From: Caldifarciminota bacterium
GTDB taxonomy: Bacteria; Hydrothermota; Tepidihabitantia; Tepidihabitantales; CAIPLT01
Reading direction: 5' to 3'
Length of the DNA stretch: 64,000 nucleotides
Assembly: GCA_903865935.1 (NCBI GenBank)
Contig: CAIPLT010000015.1
Coordinates: 1-64,000 of the forward strand
Shown here: positions 35,003-43,131 of the stretch, piece by piece
How positions within the stretch are numbered: the stretch's first letter is position 1
Layout of the letters: each line of letters starts with the position of its first letter
Program-made: the position numbers and the translations under genes
The notes under the pieces: generated by a model
What the model was told of the DNA's origin: nothing
What the model saw: only the letters and a program-made list of their open reading frames with translations
Databases searched by the model: none

Positions 35003-35979
35003 TGAAAAAATTGTTTATCGCATTGGGTAGCCTAATAATTATGATAAGCGCACTCTATGCGGCAAAAGAACAAAAGGTCGGGTTTGTCAACACCGAATAC
35101 ATAATTAAAAACTACCGCACCGCAAGTGACGCCCAGCGGGCATTTGAAACCGAACTTGATAAGTATAAACGCAACGCCGATTCCTTAAAAACATCCTATG
35201 AGAATGGGCAGGCAGAATTAGAAAGCCAGAAATTAATGCTTTCCGACCAGGCGAAATCAGCCAGACTTATTGAAATCACGCAATTAAAGAAAACTTACGA
35301 TGATTACCTGACCAGTGTCTGGGGAACCGGCGGAAAGATTGAACAGAAAAACCGCGAGCTCATAACACCGATTGTCCAGAAAATTCAGGGTGTAGTCGAA
35401 CAGATTGCTGCTAAGGATGGTTATTCGCTAATTTTGGATGCATCGGAATCAAAAATTGTTTATGCTCAAAATGGTCTGGACCTGACTGATGAAGTATTAG
35501 ACGAACTGAATAAAGATTATGCCCCGACTATTACACCGCCACAAATGCCCGAGAAAGAAATTTCTTTCGGAGTCTTCCCGATCTTTAATGAAAATCAGAG
35601 CGCTCAGGAAGATAATATCGGGGACCAGGTCAGGCAGGCAATTTACGATTTGATAAAAAGTATTCCGAACAGCCGCGACATCAGTGCCGCAGAGATAAAC
35701 AGCGCACTCCTTGCTCGTAGCATAAATTTAACCAGTCAGGTATACGATGCTGATGCTTATTCTATTGGACGCACCGTCCAAGCTGACTATATCATTACGG
35801 GTTCTGCAAGTGAGCAGGGTAAAAAGATTGCCTTCTCAATAAAAGTCGCCGAGCCTTTAACTTCAAAAGTTATTTATCAGGGCTCAAGTGAATCGGCAAG
35901 GATTGAAGAAATAAAGCAGGCAATTGGTAACCTGGTGCAGCAGGCAATGAAGACAATAAGACCGACTATCAATAAATAG
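35002..35979 (+). CDS. Skp/OmpH-like periplasmic chaperone fused to a TolB/LpoB-like domain
   Basis: 325 residues from the ATG at 35002, chosen for the GGGGGGA site and the signal peptide LFIALGSLIIMISALYA that follows. Residues 22-175 match Skp/OmpH: QKVGFVNTEYIIKNY, a long coiled coil, then IAAKDGYSLILDASESKIVY. A second domain follows at about 185-325 (GVFPIFNENQSAQEDN ... AQADYIITGSAS-like, exact VQADYIITGSASEQGKKIAF) that resembles the alpha/beta domain of TolB-N, FlgO or LpoB-type envelope proteins. Such a fusion is not the standard Skp form. fabZ follows as in the classic skp-lpxD-fabZ order, but lpxD is missing. Confidence 0.75.
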   Translation: MKKLFIALGSLIIMISALYAAKEQKVGFVNTEYIIKNYRTASDAQRAFETELDKYKRNADSLKTSYENGQAELESQKLMLSDQAKSARLIEITQLKKTYDDYLTSVWGTGGKIEQKNRELITPIVQKIQGVVEQIAAKDGYSLILDASESKIVYAQNGLDLTDEVLDELNKDYAPTITPPQMPEKEISFGVFPIFNENQSAQEDNIGDQVRQAIYDLIKSIPNSRDISAAEINSALLARSINLTSQVYDADAYSIGRTVQADYIITGSASEQGKKIAFSIKVAEPLTSKVIYQGSSESARIEEIKQAIGNLVQQAMKTIRPTINK

Positions 35980-36009
35980 GTCACAGAAAAATATTAACAT
36001 GGAGGTTAT

Positions 36010-36441
36010 ATGGATATTGATGAAATTAAGAAAATTTTACCGCACCGCTACCCGTTTCTTTTTATTGACCGGGTAATAAGTTTTACCGATAAAAAAATTG
36101 AAGCGGTCAAGAATGTAACGGTCGACGAACCGTTCTTTAACGGGCATTTCCCGGATTACCCATTAATGCCCGGGGTATTGCAAATCGAAGCGATGGCGCA
36201 AGCGGCCGGTATTTTAATCGCAAAAATCTATGGAATGGAAGTAACATCTCCTGATAAACTGCCATTATTTTTAGGCATCGAAAAAGCAAGATTTAGAAAA
36301 ATGGTGAGACCTGGTGACCAGCTCAAAATTATCTGCGAAATTATTAATCTGAAGGGTAAAATCGCAAAAACCCAGGGCAAAATTTTTGTCGGCGAAGAAG
36401 AAGTTTGCGATGCTGAGTTATTATTAGGATTCAGTTCTTAA
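36010..36441 (+). CDS. fabZ: 3-hydroxyacyl-ACP dehydratase
   Basis: 143 residues, hot-dog fold. Dehydrates 3-hydroxyacyl-ACP in fatty-acid elongation. LPHRYPFLFIDRV holds the active-site His, and FNGHFPDYPLMPGVLQIEAM holds the catalytic Glu. KARFRKMVRPGDQL is also typical. GGAGG precedes the ATG. It follows the Skp fusion by 30 bases. Confidence 0.96.
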   Translation: MDIDEIKKILPHRYPFLFIDRVISFTDKKIEAVKNVTVDEPFFNGHFPDYPLMPGVLQIEAMAQAAGILIAKIYGMEVTSPDKLPLFLGIEKARFRKMVRPGDQLKIICEIINLKGKIAKTQGKIFVGEEEVCDAELLLGFSS

Positions 36442-36493
36442 TAAGTTTATATTTGATATTATTTGTAGAAATCAATAGCGGTTAATTTCTTTT

Positions 36494-37774
36494 GTGTCAT
36501 CAGCCAACAAGTTTTTAGATTCATTAATTAACTATGAACGAAATACCACGGTTAATTATAAGTTTAAGCTTGATCGATTTCGCAGTTTTTTGCAATCAAT
36601 TGGAAACCCGCAAAAAAACTTAAAAAATTGTATTCTAATTGCCGGCACTAAAGGAAAGGGATCAACTGCTGCATTTCTTGATTCAGCATTGAGAGCATGC
36701 AGATTAAAAACCGGTCTTTACACATCGCCACATATTTTTTCTTTGAGAGAGCGGATAAAAGTTAATGGCAAAGAAATTCCACAACGAGATTTAGACCGAC
36801 TGGTCAACAAAATAAAAAAACCAGCCAGAAAATTCAATATTACATTTTTCGAAGCGATGACTGCGGTCGGTTTTTTATATTTCTTAGAAAAAAGGCTTGA
36901 TTATACAATTTTAGAGGTTGGTCTGGGTGGCAGATTAGACGCAACCAATGTTGTAAAACCAACCGTTACCGTAATAACAAGAATTGGCTATGACCATATC
37001 AACATATTAGGTAAAACTCTTAAAAAAATTGCTCATGAAAAGGCTGGGATTATCCATTCAGGAAGTTATGTTGTTTTATCACAACAGCGACCGGCGGCAT
37101 TAAAAGCAATAAAAAATAAGATTCAAACCGCTAAAACCAAATACTTTGATACGGCAAAAGAAATACGCATAATAAAAACAAAAACTGATATAACAGGTTC
37201 TTTGTTCACAATTCAAAATAAGGGCAAGTACGGAATTAAACTGTTAGGAAAACATCAGATTGAAAACGCCTGCACGGCAATAGGAGTTTTATCCTATTTA
37301 CAGTCAAAAGATAGAAGAATCACAGAAAAATGTATTAAAAATGGGTTGAAAAACACTCAAATATTAGCTCGTTGCCAAATTATCTCAAAAAATCCGGTAA
37401 TAATCGTCGACGGAGCACACAATCCAGAATCGGTCTCGGCACTTTATCAGATTATATATAATATAATAAAGAGGAAGGTTATTATCATTTTTGGATCAAG
37501 TCAGGGTAAATTGGTCAAAGAAATGTTAAAGATATTGTCTCCAGTCACTGAACAGTTTATATTAACCCAATCAAAAAACCTGCGTCATATTCCAGTATCC
37601 GAACTTGCTGACATTCTAAAACCATACAAGATTCCATTTGTAATAACTAATTCAGTGAAAAAGGCAGTTGAAAAGGAAATGGAGCTGGCAAAAAGAAAGA
37701 CACCCTTGATAATTACCGGCTCATTTTATGTTGCGAGCGAAGCCTTAAAGATATTCAGAAAATCATCTCTATAA
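36494..37774 (+). CDS. folC: Folylpolyglutamate synthase / dihydrofolate synthase
   Basis: 426 residues, GTG start. Adds glutamate to folates. Mur-ligase-like: ATP loop AGTKGKGSTAAFLDS, TSPHIFSLRERIKVNG (folate/omega loop), EVGLGGRLDATN, and ITRIGYDHINILG. The C-terminal half has VDGAHNPES. No strong ribosome site. Followed by dispersed element D. Confidence 0.93.
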   Translation: MSSANKFLDSLINYERNTTVNYKFKLDRFRSFLQSIGNPQKNLKNCILIAGTKGKGSTAAFLDSALRACRLKTGLYTSPHIFSLRERIKVNGKEIPQRDLDRLVNKIKKPARKFNITFFEAMTAVGFLYFLEKRLDYTILEVGLGGRLDATNVVKPTVTVITRIGYDHINILGKTLKKIAHEKAGIIHSGSYVVLSQQRPAALKAIKNKIQTAKTKYFDTAKEIRIIKTKTDITGSLFTIQNKGKYGIKLLGKHQIENACTAIGVLSYLQSKDRRITEKCIKNGLKNTQILARCQIISKNPVIIVDGAHNPESVSALYQIIYNIIKRKVIIIFGSSQGKLVKEMLKILSPVTEQFILTQSKNLRHIPVSELADILKPYKIPFVITNSVKKAVEKEMELAKRKTPLIITGSFYVASEALKIFRKSSL

Positions 37775-37777
37775 AAA

Positions 37778-38035
37778 ATGTGAACTGTATCGCTTATAAA
37801 AAATACGCTATTTTTTATCTAACCTCTTAACAACCAAACACTAACCATAAATTACCGATTGACAGGGTGTATAAATCCCTGTATAAGGTATATCTTTAAG
37901 TCAAGTATTAAACAGTCCCTAAAATAGCACATACAATTTTATACATTATATAATATACGGCTCGATATACATCAAATAGCCTTGTAATATTTATATATGG
38001 ATATAGTAAAGAAATTGGTGATTGATATCATGTAA
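37778..38035 (+). repeat. Dispersed intergenic element, copy D (degenerate)
   Basis: Shares the 5' block with copy C (AACTGTATCGC at 37783-37793, then ATAAAAAA) and the TTTTTATCTAAC block with A and B. A heptamer slot (37818-37852) and hairpin ACAGGG-TGTATAAAT-CCCTGT follow. The TATATAATAT part of the small ORF is still recognisable near 37955, but the reading frame is lost. The ORF-less remainder of this 456-base gap contains only the APC-gene promoter. Confidence 0.6.
37818..37852. repeat. Heptamer slot of element D (TCTAACC, TCTTAAC, AACCAAA, CACTAAC, CATAAAT)
   Basis: Degenerate units. On the reverse strand they read as GTTAGTG, TTTGGTT, GTTAAGA and GGTTAGA, the same TTAG-type register as element B. 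Confidence 0.45.
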
Positions 38036-38162
38036 ATCATAGATTAGAAGACGATAATTACTATAAAATACTTCTTTGAGCAGTATATAACGGAAGGAAT
38101 ACATGCCTTTGAAGAAACTCACTTCAATATTCATTAATATGTTTTAAGTATAATGCTGAGTC

Positions 38163-38190
38163 TTGACAGAGAGTAAGTTTAGCTTATAAT
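38163..38190 (+). promoter_or_regulatory. Consensus promoter of the APC permease cluster
   Basis: TTGACA (38163-38168), 16-base spacer, perfect TATAAT (38185-38190). The leader is about 34 bases and has no Shine-Dalgarno sequence before the ATG at 38231. Confidence 0.8.
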
Positions 38191-38230
38191 TATACCCATT
38201 AATTAAGTCTTTTATTTCATTTAACAACAA

Positions 38231-39862
38231 ATGAATAATAATAAAGAAATAAAACCGCAAGTATCGGAGAAAGCTGAATTACGTCGCGATGTAACCGTCT
38301 GGGGCTCCTTTATGTGGGGCTATGCGGATGTTGGCGCCGATGTTTATGTTGCCTTGGGTCTGGTTATGGCGGCCGCACAAGGTGTTACCAACCTTGCCTT
38401 TGCCGCAGCCGGACTTGTTTATATCATGATTGGACTTTGCTATACCGAACTGGCTTCTGCATATCCAGTAGCGGGTGGAGGTCATTACTACACATTGCGT
38501 GGTTTAGGTGATTTTTGGGGATATGTTGCTGGTATTGCATTATTGTTGGACTATACGATTGATATTGCTTTATTTGCCTATGCTTCAGCCGGATACATAA
38601 ATTTCTTTTTTCCGAGTATTGCTCATTTTTCAGTGTCAATCGGTCCATTCGCTAATATTAACCCAATCTGGTGCTTAGAAGCTTTAGTAATTATCACATT
38701 TCTGATTTGGCTCAATATTCGGGGTGTCCGTGAATCTTCTATGCTCAACGAAATATTAGGTATCGTCGATATTATAACCGAATCTTCAATCATTGTGATG
38801 GGTTTCTTGTTTGCTTTCAAACCAGAAATTCTGACTGACCACTGGATATACGCTTTGCGCCATTGGAATTGGCACAACTTTATGTATGGTTCTTCTTTGG
38901 CGATTATTTCTTATGTTGGTTTAGAATCAATTTCTCAGGCAGCACAGGAGACTCGCCGTCCGGCAACGATTATTCCGCGGTCATCGGTTGCTTTGATTTT
39001 TACGGTCTTTATCTTTGCCACCGCATTTTCAACTGTCGCATTGGGTATTCCGGGTGCAATGGAAGCGATTTCGAATAATATCGGGAACCCGGTCGCAGTT
39101 TTAGCCGAACGGATTCCTATCATCGGCGTCGTTGCTGGTCCTTTTGCTGCAATTCTGGGCGCAACGATATTGCTAATATCCTCGAATTCAGGTGTGATGG
39201 GGGCATCCAGAGTCACGTATTCAATGAGCGAGTTAAAATTAATTCCTAAATGGTTTGATAAGGTGCATCCCAAACATCGAACGCCGTTCCGGACAATAAT
39301 TGTCTTTTCATTGGTTGCAGTAGTAGAGGTGCTTTTGGCTGCACTGACCCCCAGAGCGATGGATACTTTGGGTAATATGTATGCTTTTGGCGCATCGACT
39401 GGTTATCTTTTAGTTTTTATTGCGCTATTTGTGTTGCGATTTAAAGACCCTTATACACCTCGTCCTTATAAAATGCCATTAAATCTAAAAATCAGTTATC
39501 GTAAAGAGAAAATTGATTTCCCGATCTTGGGAATATTTGGGTTAATCGGAGTCAGTTTAATTCTATTTGAAGTCATCCTGACCCATCCAATCGGGCGAAT
39601 TGCGGGTCCGGGATGGACAATATTTGGTATAATCATCTATTTTCTCTTTCGCCGATATAAGAAGTTACCGATTTTAGGCAGCGTAAAACACGACTGGGAA
39701 CAAAAGCAGATTGAAGTTCTAACCTCCGCCGAAGAATATGAATTAGTGGAAAATTACAAGCAGGCACTTGCTGACCGGAACAAACGGCTTGCAAAACAGG
39801 CTAAAAATGATTGCGAAAATCATAAACCCAACGATAATAAGGAAACCCATGATAAATCTTAA
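38231..39862 (+). CDS. APC-superfamily permease (amino acid or potassium type)
   Basis: 543 residues with about 12 membrane helices. The TM1 break region is WGYADVGADVYVALGLV and TM2-3 carries YTELASAYPVAGGGHYYT, the usual APC signature. TM6 region YVGLESISQAAQETRRP is also typical. The C-terminal about 85 residues are cytoplasmic and charged. Substrate is not clear from sequence. The five genes that follow (small membrane protein, Usp, two RCK proteins, IIA) suggest a regulated uptake system. KimA-type potassium importers belong to the same superfamily and carry a Usp-like C-terminal domain, so potassium is a real alternative to amino acids. Confidence 0.85.
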   Translation: MNNNKEIKPQVSEKAELRRDVTVWGSFMWGYADVGADVYVALGLVMAAAQGVTNLAFAAAGLVYIMIGLCYTELASAYPVAGGGHYYTLRGLGDFWGYVAGIALLLDYTIDIALFAYASAGYINFFFPSIAHFSVSIGPFANINPIWCLEALVIITFLIWLNIRGVRESSMLNEILGIVDIITESSIIVMGFLFAFKPEILTDHWIYALRHWNWHNFMYGSSLAIISYVGLESISQAAQETRRPATIIPRSSVALIFTVFIFATAFSTVALGIPGAMEAISNNIGNPVAVLAERIPIIGVVAGPFAAILGATILLISSNSGVMGASRVTYSMSELKLIPKWFDKVHPKHRTPFRTIIVFSLVAVVEVLLAALTPRAMDTLGNMYAFGASTGYLLVFIALFVLRFKDPYTPRPYKMPLNLKISYRKEKIDFPILGIFGLIGVSLILFEVILTHPIGRIAGPGWTIFGIIIYFLFRRYKKLPILGSVKHDWEQKQIEVLTSAEEYELVENYKQALADRNKRLAKQAKNDCENHKPNDNKETHDKS

Positions 39863-40109
39863 TCAAAGGCGACCCAGGCTTTTACCAATGGATTGGTATA
39901 AAATCGGTTCAAGTGCATTATTTGTTATTTTGGGCGGGTTCATTATTATTCGCTATCTTATCGCATCGCAAAAAAGATATTTTACCCCATTGATTATGGG
40001 TGGATTAATTTTCGCATACGGCTTGTACCGAGTGATTTCCGCTTATCGGAATCTACGTCGGTTACTACGCGAAGCCAAAGAATCTGAAAATAAAGGCATG
40101 ATGCAATGA
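39849..40109 (+). CDS. Small two-helix membrane protein of the APC cluster
   Basis: 86 residues from the ATG at 39849, with AAGGAAA before it. The start overlaps the permease stop region by 14 bases. Two hydrophobic segments (IGSSALFVILGGFIIIRYLI and FTPLIMGGLIFAYGLYRVI) are followed by a basic, then acidic tail. An upstream start at 39768 would only read the permease gene in another frame. It overlaps the Usp gene by 4 bases. No family recognised. Probably an accessory subunit. Confidence 0.7.
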   Translation: MINLNQRRPRLLPMDWYKIGSSALFVILGGFIIIRYLIASQKRYFTPLIMGGLIFAYGLYRVISAYRNLRRLLREAKESENKGMMQ

Positions 40110-40729
40110 ATCATATACCGTCCGCTCATATTACGTTTATCGGTGCAATGCTGGCAATAATTTTTGCCACAGCAATGGTGACTGTCATCCGATGGTTATT
40201 AAGAGTGCCGCCACCAATACCTGCAGTCGCAGCACATGCGAAAAGAGCTGTATCCGCAATTCGTAAGATAGTTGTACCGACCAATATGCATACATACTGG
40301 GAACGTGCGGTTGAACTTGCCTGTCGGTTGGGTGAGATACAGAAAGCAGAAATTGTTCTTATGTATGTTATTGAAATCCCATTTACATTATCGCTGGATG
40401 CCAGTATGGTAAAAGCCCAGAAAACCGGCGAAGAAATTTTGCAAAAAGCAGCTTCGATTGTCAAAAATCACGGGTTGCCAGCACGGACAATAATTGAGCG
40501 GGCGCGTCAAGCGGGTGAAGGCATTGCCCGTCTGGCAAAGGATGAAGATGCTGATTTAATAGTGATGGCAACTCCTAAAATAAGAAAGGGATTGCCCAGC
40601 GTGGTTACCCGCACTATTGAAATCCTCTTGCATCGGGCGCCTTGTGAGGTTATAATAGATGCGGTTACTGCTTCTACCGAAGCAGATGAAGAACCAGTGT
40701 TAGGTGAGCAATCAGTCGCCCAGCAATAA
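40106..40729 (+). CDS. Membrane-anchored universal stress protein
   Basis: 207 residues. An N-terminal membrane helix (FIGAMLAIIFATAMVTVI) precedes one UspA domain at about 52-190 (IRKIVVPTNMHTYWERAVEL, IVLMYVIEIP, DADLIVMATPKIRKG, APCEVIID). The ATP-binding G-x2-G-x9-G-S motif is altered (ATPKIRKGLPSVV), so nucleotide binding is doubtful. The fusion to a helix would place the Usp domain at the membrane beside the permease. Coupled to the preceding gene by a 4-base overlap. Confidence 0.85.
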   Translation: MNHIPSAHITFIGAMLAIIFATAMVTVIRWLLRVPPPIPAVAAHAKRAVSAIRKIVVPTNMHTYWERAVELACRLGEIQKAEIVLMYVIEIPFTLSLDASMVKAQKTGEEILQKAASIVKNHGLPARTIIERARQAGEGIARLAKDEDADLIVMATPKIRKGLPSVVTRTIEILLHRAPCEVIIDAVTASTEADEEPVLGEQSVAQQ

Positions 40730-40761
40730 TATTAAAAATGTAAATTACAAGGAGTTATATA

Positions 40762-41169
40762 GTGAAAATTGTTATTTGTGGTAGCGGAAAAGTTGGTACA
40801 AAAATCGCTGAAGCACTAGGTCAAGAGAATAATGAACTCGTTATAATTGACCGGGATGCCGATACATTCCGCCAAATTGAAGCAACCCTTACCAATGCTC
40901 AATTTATATCTGGTAACATTGCTGACCAGGATATCTTAATCAAAGCCGGCATCAAAGGTGCCGATGTTTTTTTAGCATTGACCAATGATGATAATGCTAA
41001 TATTTTTTCCGCCCAGATTGCTAAAGAATTATTCCAAGTAAAAAAGGTTATCGTATGTATTAAGGACCCGGTAAGGGCAAAAGCGTTTACGGATGAATTG
41101 GGTTTGGTAACAGTCTGCGGAACCGACCTGATCGCGGACCAGATAAAGAAAAAGATGGGGGTAAAATAA
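40762..41169 (+). CDS. RCK_N (TrkA-N) nucleotide-binding protein
   Basis: 135 residues, GTG start after AAGGAG. A single Rossmann RCK_N domain: VICGSGKVGTKIAEAL (G-x-G-x-x-G), acidic strand end VIIDRD, then GNIADQDILIKAGIKGAD and ALTNDDNAN. No RCK_C domain. It regulates ion transport in TrkA and Ktr systems by binding NAD(H) or ATP. The next gene starts directly after its stop and encodes RCK_N plus RCK_C, so the two may form a mixed ring. No TrkH or KtrB channel gene is nearby. Confidence 0.9.
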   Translation: MKIVICGSGKVGTKIAEALGQENNELVIIDRDADTFRQIEATLTNAQFISGNIADQDILIKAGIKGADVFLALTNDDNANIFSAQIAKELFQVKKVIVCIKDPVRAKAFTDELGLVTVCGTDLIADQIKKKMGVK

Positions 41170-41814
41170 ATGTTTATTATTATTGCTGGTGCGGGCAGGG
41201 TCGGTTATAACTTAGCAAAAGGTTTGCTTGCTGAAGGATACGAAGTAGCGCTTGTGGAAAAAGACAAATCAAGATATCAAATACTAGATGATGAGTTTGG
41301 CGAAAGCGTGATTTATGGTGATGCGTCCGATACATATACTCTTAAACAAGCTGGTGCCAACCGTTGTGATATCCTTGTTGCGACCGCAGGAAATGACGAA
41401 GATAATCTCGTTATTTGTCAGATGGCAAAAATTATTTATATGACGCCAAAGACAATCGCACGCGTTAATGACCCCAAAAACGAAGCTTTATTTACCAAAC
41501 TTGGGATTGACCAGACCGTCAATACAACCAATATGATTAGCGCTTTGATTGGTCATAAAGTCGGAACTGGTTTTCTTGCCGAACTCTTATCGTTCCAGAA
41601 CGCTGAGATTGTTCAAATCGAAGTACCCGAAGGTTCCGAGATTATCGGCAAACCAATCAAAGATTTGACCTTACCAAAAGACACGCTATTAATAGCTTCA
41701 ATTCGTAACGAGCAGGTTCTGGTGCTAAAAGGCGATAGCACAATCCTCGCCAATGATTCGTTAATTGCCCTGACCAACAAGGCTGGGGAGGAAGCACTGC
41801 GTAAGTTGATATAA
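41170..41814 (+). CDS. RCK_N-RCK_C (TrkA-like) regulatory protein
   Basis: 214 residues. RCK_N at 1-125 (IIAGAGRVGYNLAKGL, ALVEKDKSRY, GDASDTYTLKQAG, ATAGNDEDN). RCK_C at about 135-214 (VQIEVPEGSEIIGKPIKDL ... NDSLIALTNK), the domain that binds c-di-AMP or other ligands in several potassium systems. Directly adjoins the RCK_N gene with no gap. Confidence 0.92.
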   Translation: MFIIIAGAGRVGYNLAKGLLAEGYEVALVEKDKSRYQILDDEFGESVIYGDASDTYTLKQAGANRCDILVATAGNDEDNLVICQMAKIIYMTPKTIARVNDPKNEALFTKLGIDQTVNTTNMISALIGHKVGTGFLAELLSFQNAEIVQIEVPEGSEIIGKPIKDLTLPKDTLLIASIRNEQVLVLKGDSTILANDSLIALTNKAGEEALRKLI

Positions 41815-41887
41815 AAAATCTATGTATTATTAGTACCCCCTAAAAAAACAAAATGCATAATTAGAAACAGGAGACTAATTAATAAGA

Positions 41888-42355
41888 ATGAAACTTAGTC
41901 AATTATTAAAAGATGAGCTGATTGAAATCAATCTTACCGCTACTGAAAAAGATGCGGTGCTCGAATATTTAGTTAAACTGGCAACTCCCGAAATTAAAGC
42001 GACATCTTCGGTTGACCCGCAGGTAGTATTACAGGCTTTAAAAGACCGCGAAACCATGATGAGCACCGGCATTGGTAATGGCATTGCAATTCCTCACGCT
42101 CGAGTTGAAGGGTTAGATAAATTAATATTATTATTTGCTCGGTCTTCGGCTGGCGTAAATTTCCAGGCCTTAGATGAAGCGCCAGTAAATTTGATATTCT
42201 TGGTTATTGGTCCACCGACTAATGCTTCTGATTATATGAAGCTTTTAGCGGCAATTTCTGCTTTGCTAAAGAAAAAGAAAATACGCACTGCACTAATACA
42301 GGCAAAAGACAAAGCGGAAATAATCGCGGCAATTAAATCCAGCGAGTCAGATTAG
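41888..42355 (+). CDS. PtsN-like IIA domain protein
   Basis: 155 residues. PTS EIIA type-2 fold: LKDRETMMSTGIGNGIAIPH holds the phosphorylated His in AIPHARV, then LIFLVIGP and LLKKKKIRTAL. No IIB, IIC, EI or HPr gene is close by, so it is a regulatory rather than sugar-transport IIA. In E. coli, IIA-Ntr controls potassium uptake through TrkA. That makes its place after two TrkA-type genes meaningful. GGAGA lies somewhat far upstream of the ATG. Confidence 0.88.
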   Translation: MKLSQLLKDELIEINLTATEKDAVLEYLVKLATPEIKATSSVDPQVVLQALKDRETMMSTGIGNGIAIPHARVEGLDKLILLFARSSAGVNFQALDEAPVNLIFLVIGPPTNASDYMKLLAAISALLKKKKIRTALIQAKDKAEIIAAIKSSESD

Positions 42356-42380
42356 ATAAAGATTTTCTTGTTTGATTTGC

Positions 42381-43034
42381 CTACTTAACCGCTGGTTTTT
42401 CTCTTCGGAAATGACGGTAGAAAAATAGAAAAATACCGGTCAAAATCAAAATCCCGATTACAATATCCCCTTTACGAAAGTATTTTTCAATTGTCTTCCA
42501 GTTTTCGCCAAGGATTCGACCAACCCATGCCAAAGCTAAACACCATGGGACTGAGCCGAAAAAAGTGTACAAACAAAATCGACCGAATTTCATTCGGCTA
42601 ATACCAGCTGGCAAAGAAATATATGTTCTTACAATCGGTAATAACCGACTGATAAAAATTGCTCCATTTCCATACTTAGAAAAAAATCGGTCAGCTGTGT
42701 CTAAATCGTGTTTGCTGATAAGAACGTACTTTCCATAGCGTTCAATAAATGAACGTCCACCCCAATAACCAATACAATAAGCGATGATTGAGCCGATCAA
42801 ACAACCTAAAGCACCGGCTAAACCAACCCAAACAAGATTTAATGACGCCGGTCTTAAAACCCCGTTAATTAGCATACCCGCAGTTAATGTACCGGCAAAC
42901 GGCATAATTATCTCGCTTGGTAAAGGGATACATGCCGATTCGATTGTCATTAAGAAAATGACACCAAAATATCCAAAGCTCGATATCTGCTGCATTATCC
43001 ATGAGCCTATCGTTTCAAGTATTGTGTGAATCAT
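42381..43034 (-). CDS. DedA-family membrane protein
   Basis: About 217 residues, with the ATG at 43034 preferred over a TTG at 43043 that would overlap the promoter -10. DedA/VTT motifs: FLMTIESACIPLPSEIIMPF, then GSIIAYCIGYWGGRSFIERYG and FISRLLPIVRTYISLPAGI. Members act as lipid scramblases or undecaprenyl-phosphate flippases. Four to five membrane segments. Convergent with the IIA gene. Confidence 0.92.
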   Translation of the reverse strand: MIHTILETIGSWIMQQISSFGYFGVIFLMTIESACIPLPSEIIMPFAGTLTAGMLINGVLRPASLNLVWVGLAGALGCLIGSIIAYCIGYWGGRSFIERYGKYVLISKHDLDTADRFFSKYGNGAIFISRLLPIVRTYISLPAGISRMKFGRFCLYTFFGSVPWCLALAWVGRILGENWKTIEKYFRKGDIVIGILILTGIFLFFYRHFRREKPAVK

Positions 43035-43042
43035 AAGCCTCA

Positions 43043-43071
43043 AGCGTAATTAAAAAACCTGGGTTTGTCAA
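43043..43071 (-). promoter_or_regulatory. Possible promoter of the DedA gene
   Basis: Minus strand TTGACA (43066-43071), 17-base spacer and a weak -10 TACGCT (43043-43048), which ends 8 bases before the ATG at 43034. Confidence 0.4.
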
Positions 43072-43131
43072 CCCCACTTGATTTTTCGGATAATAATCTA
43101 TGTATTTACTTTATCTAACGATGTTATAAAA

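Noticed and set aside
39768-39848. Extended N-terminus for the small membrane protein of the APC cluster
   Set aside because: It is only the permease C-terminal tail in another frame. The ATG at 39849 has AAGGAAA and fits the overlap.
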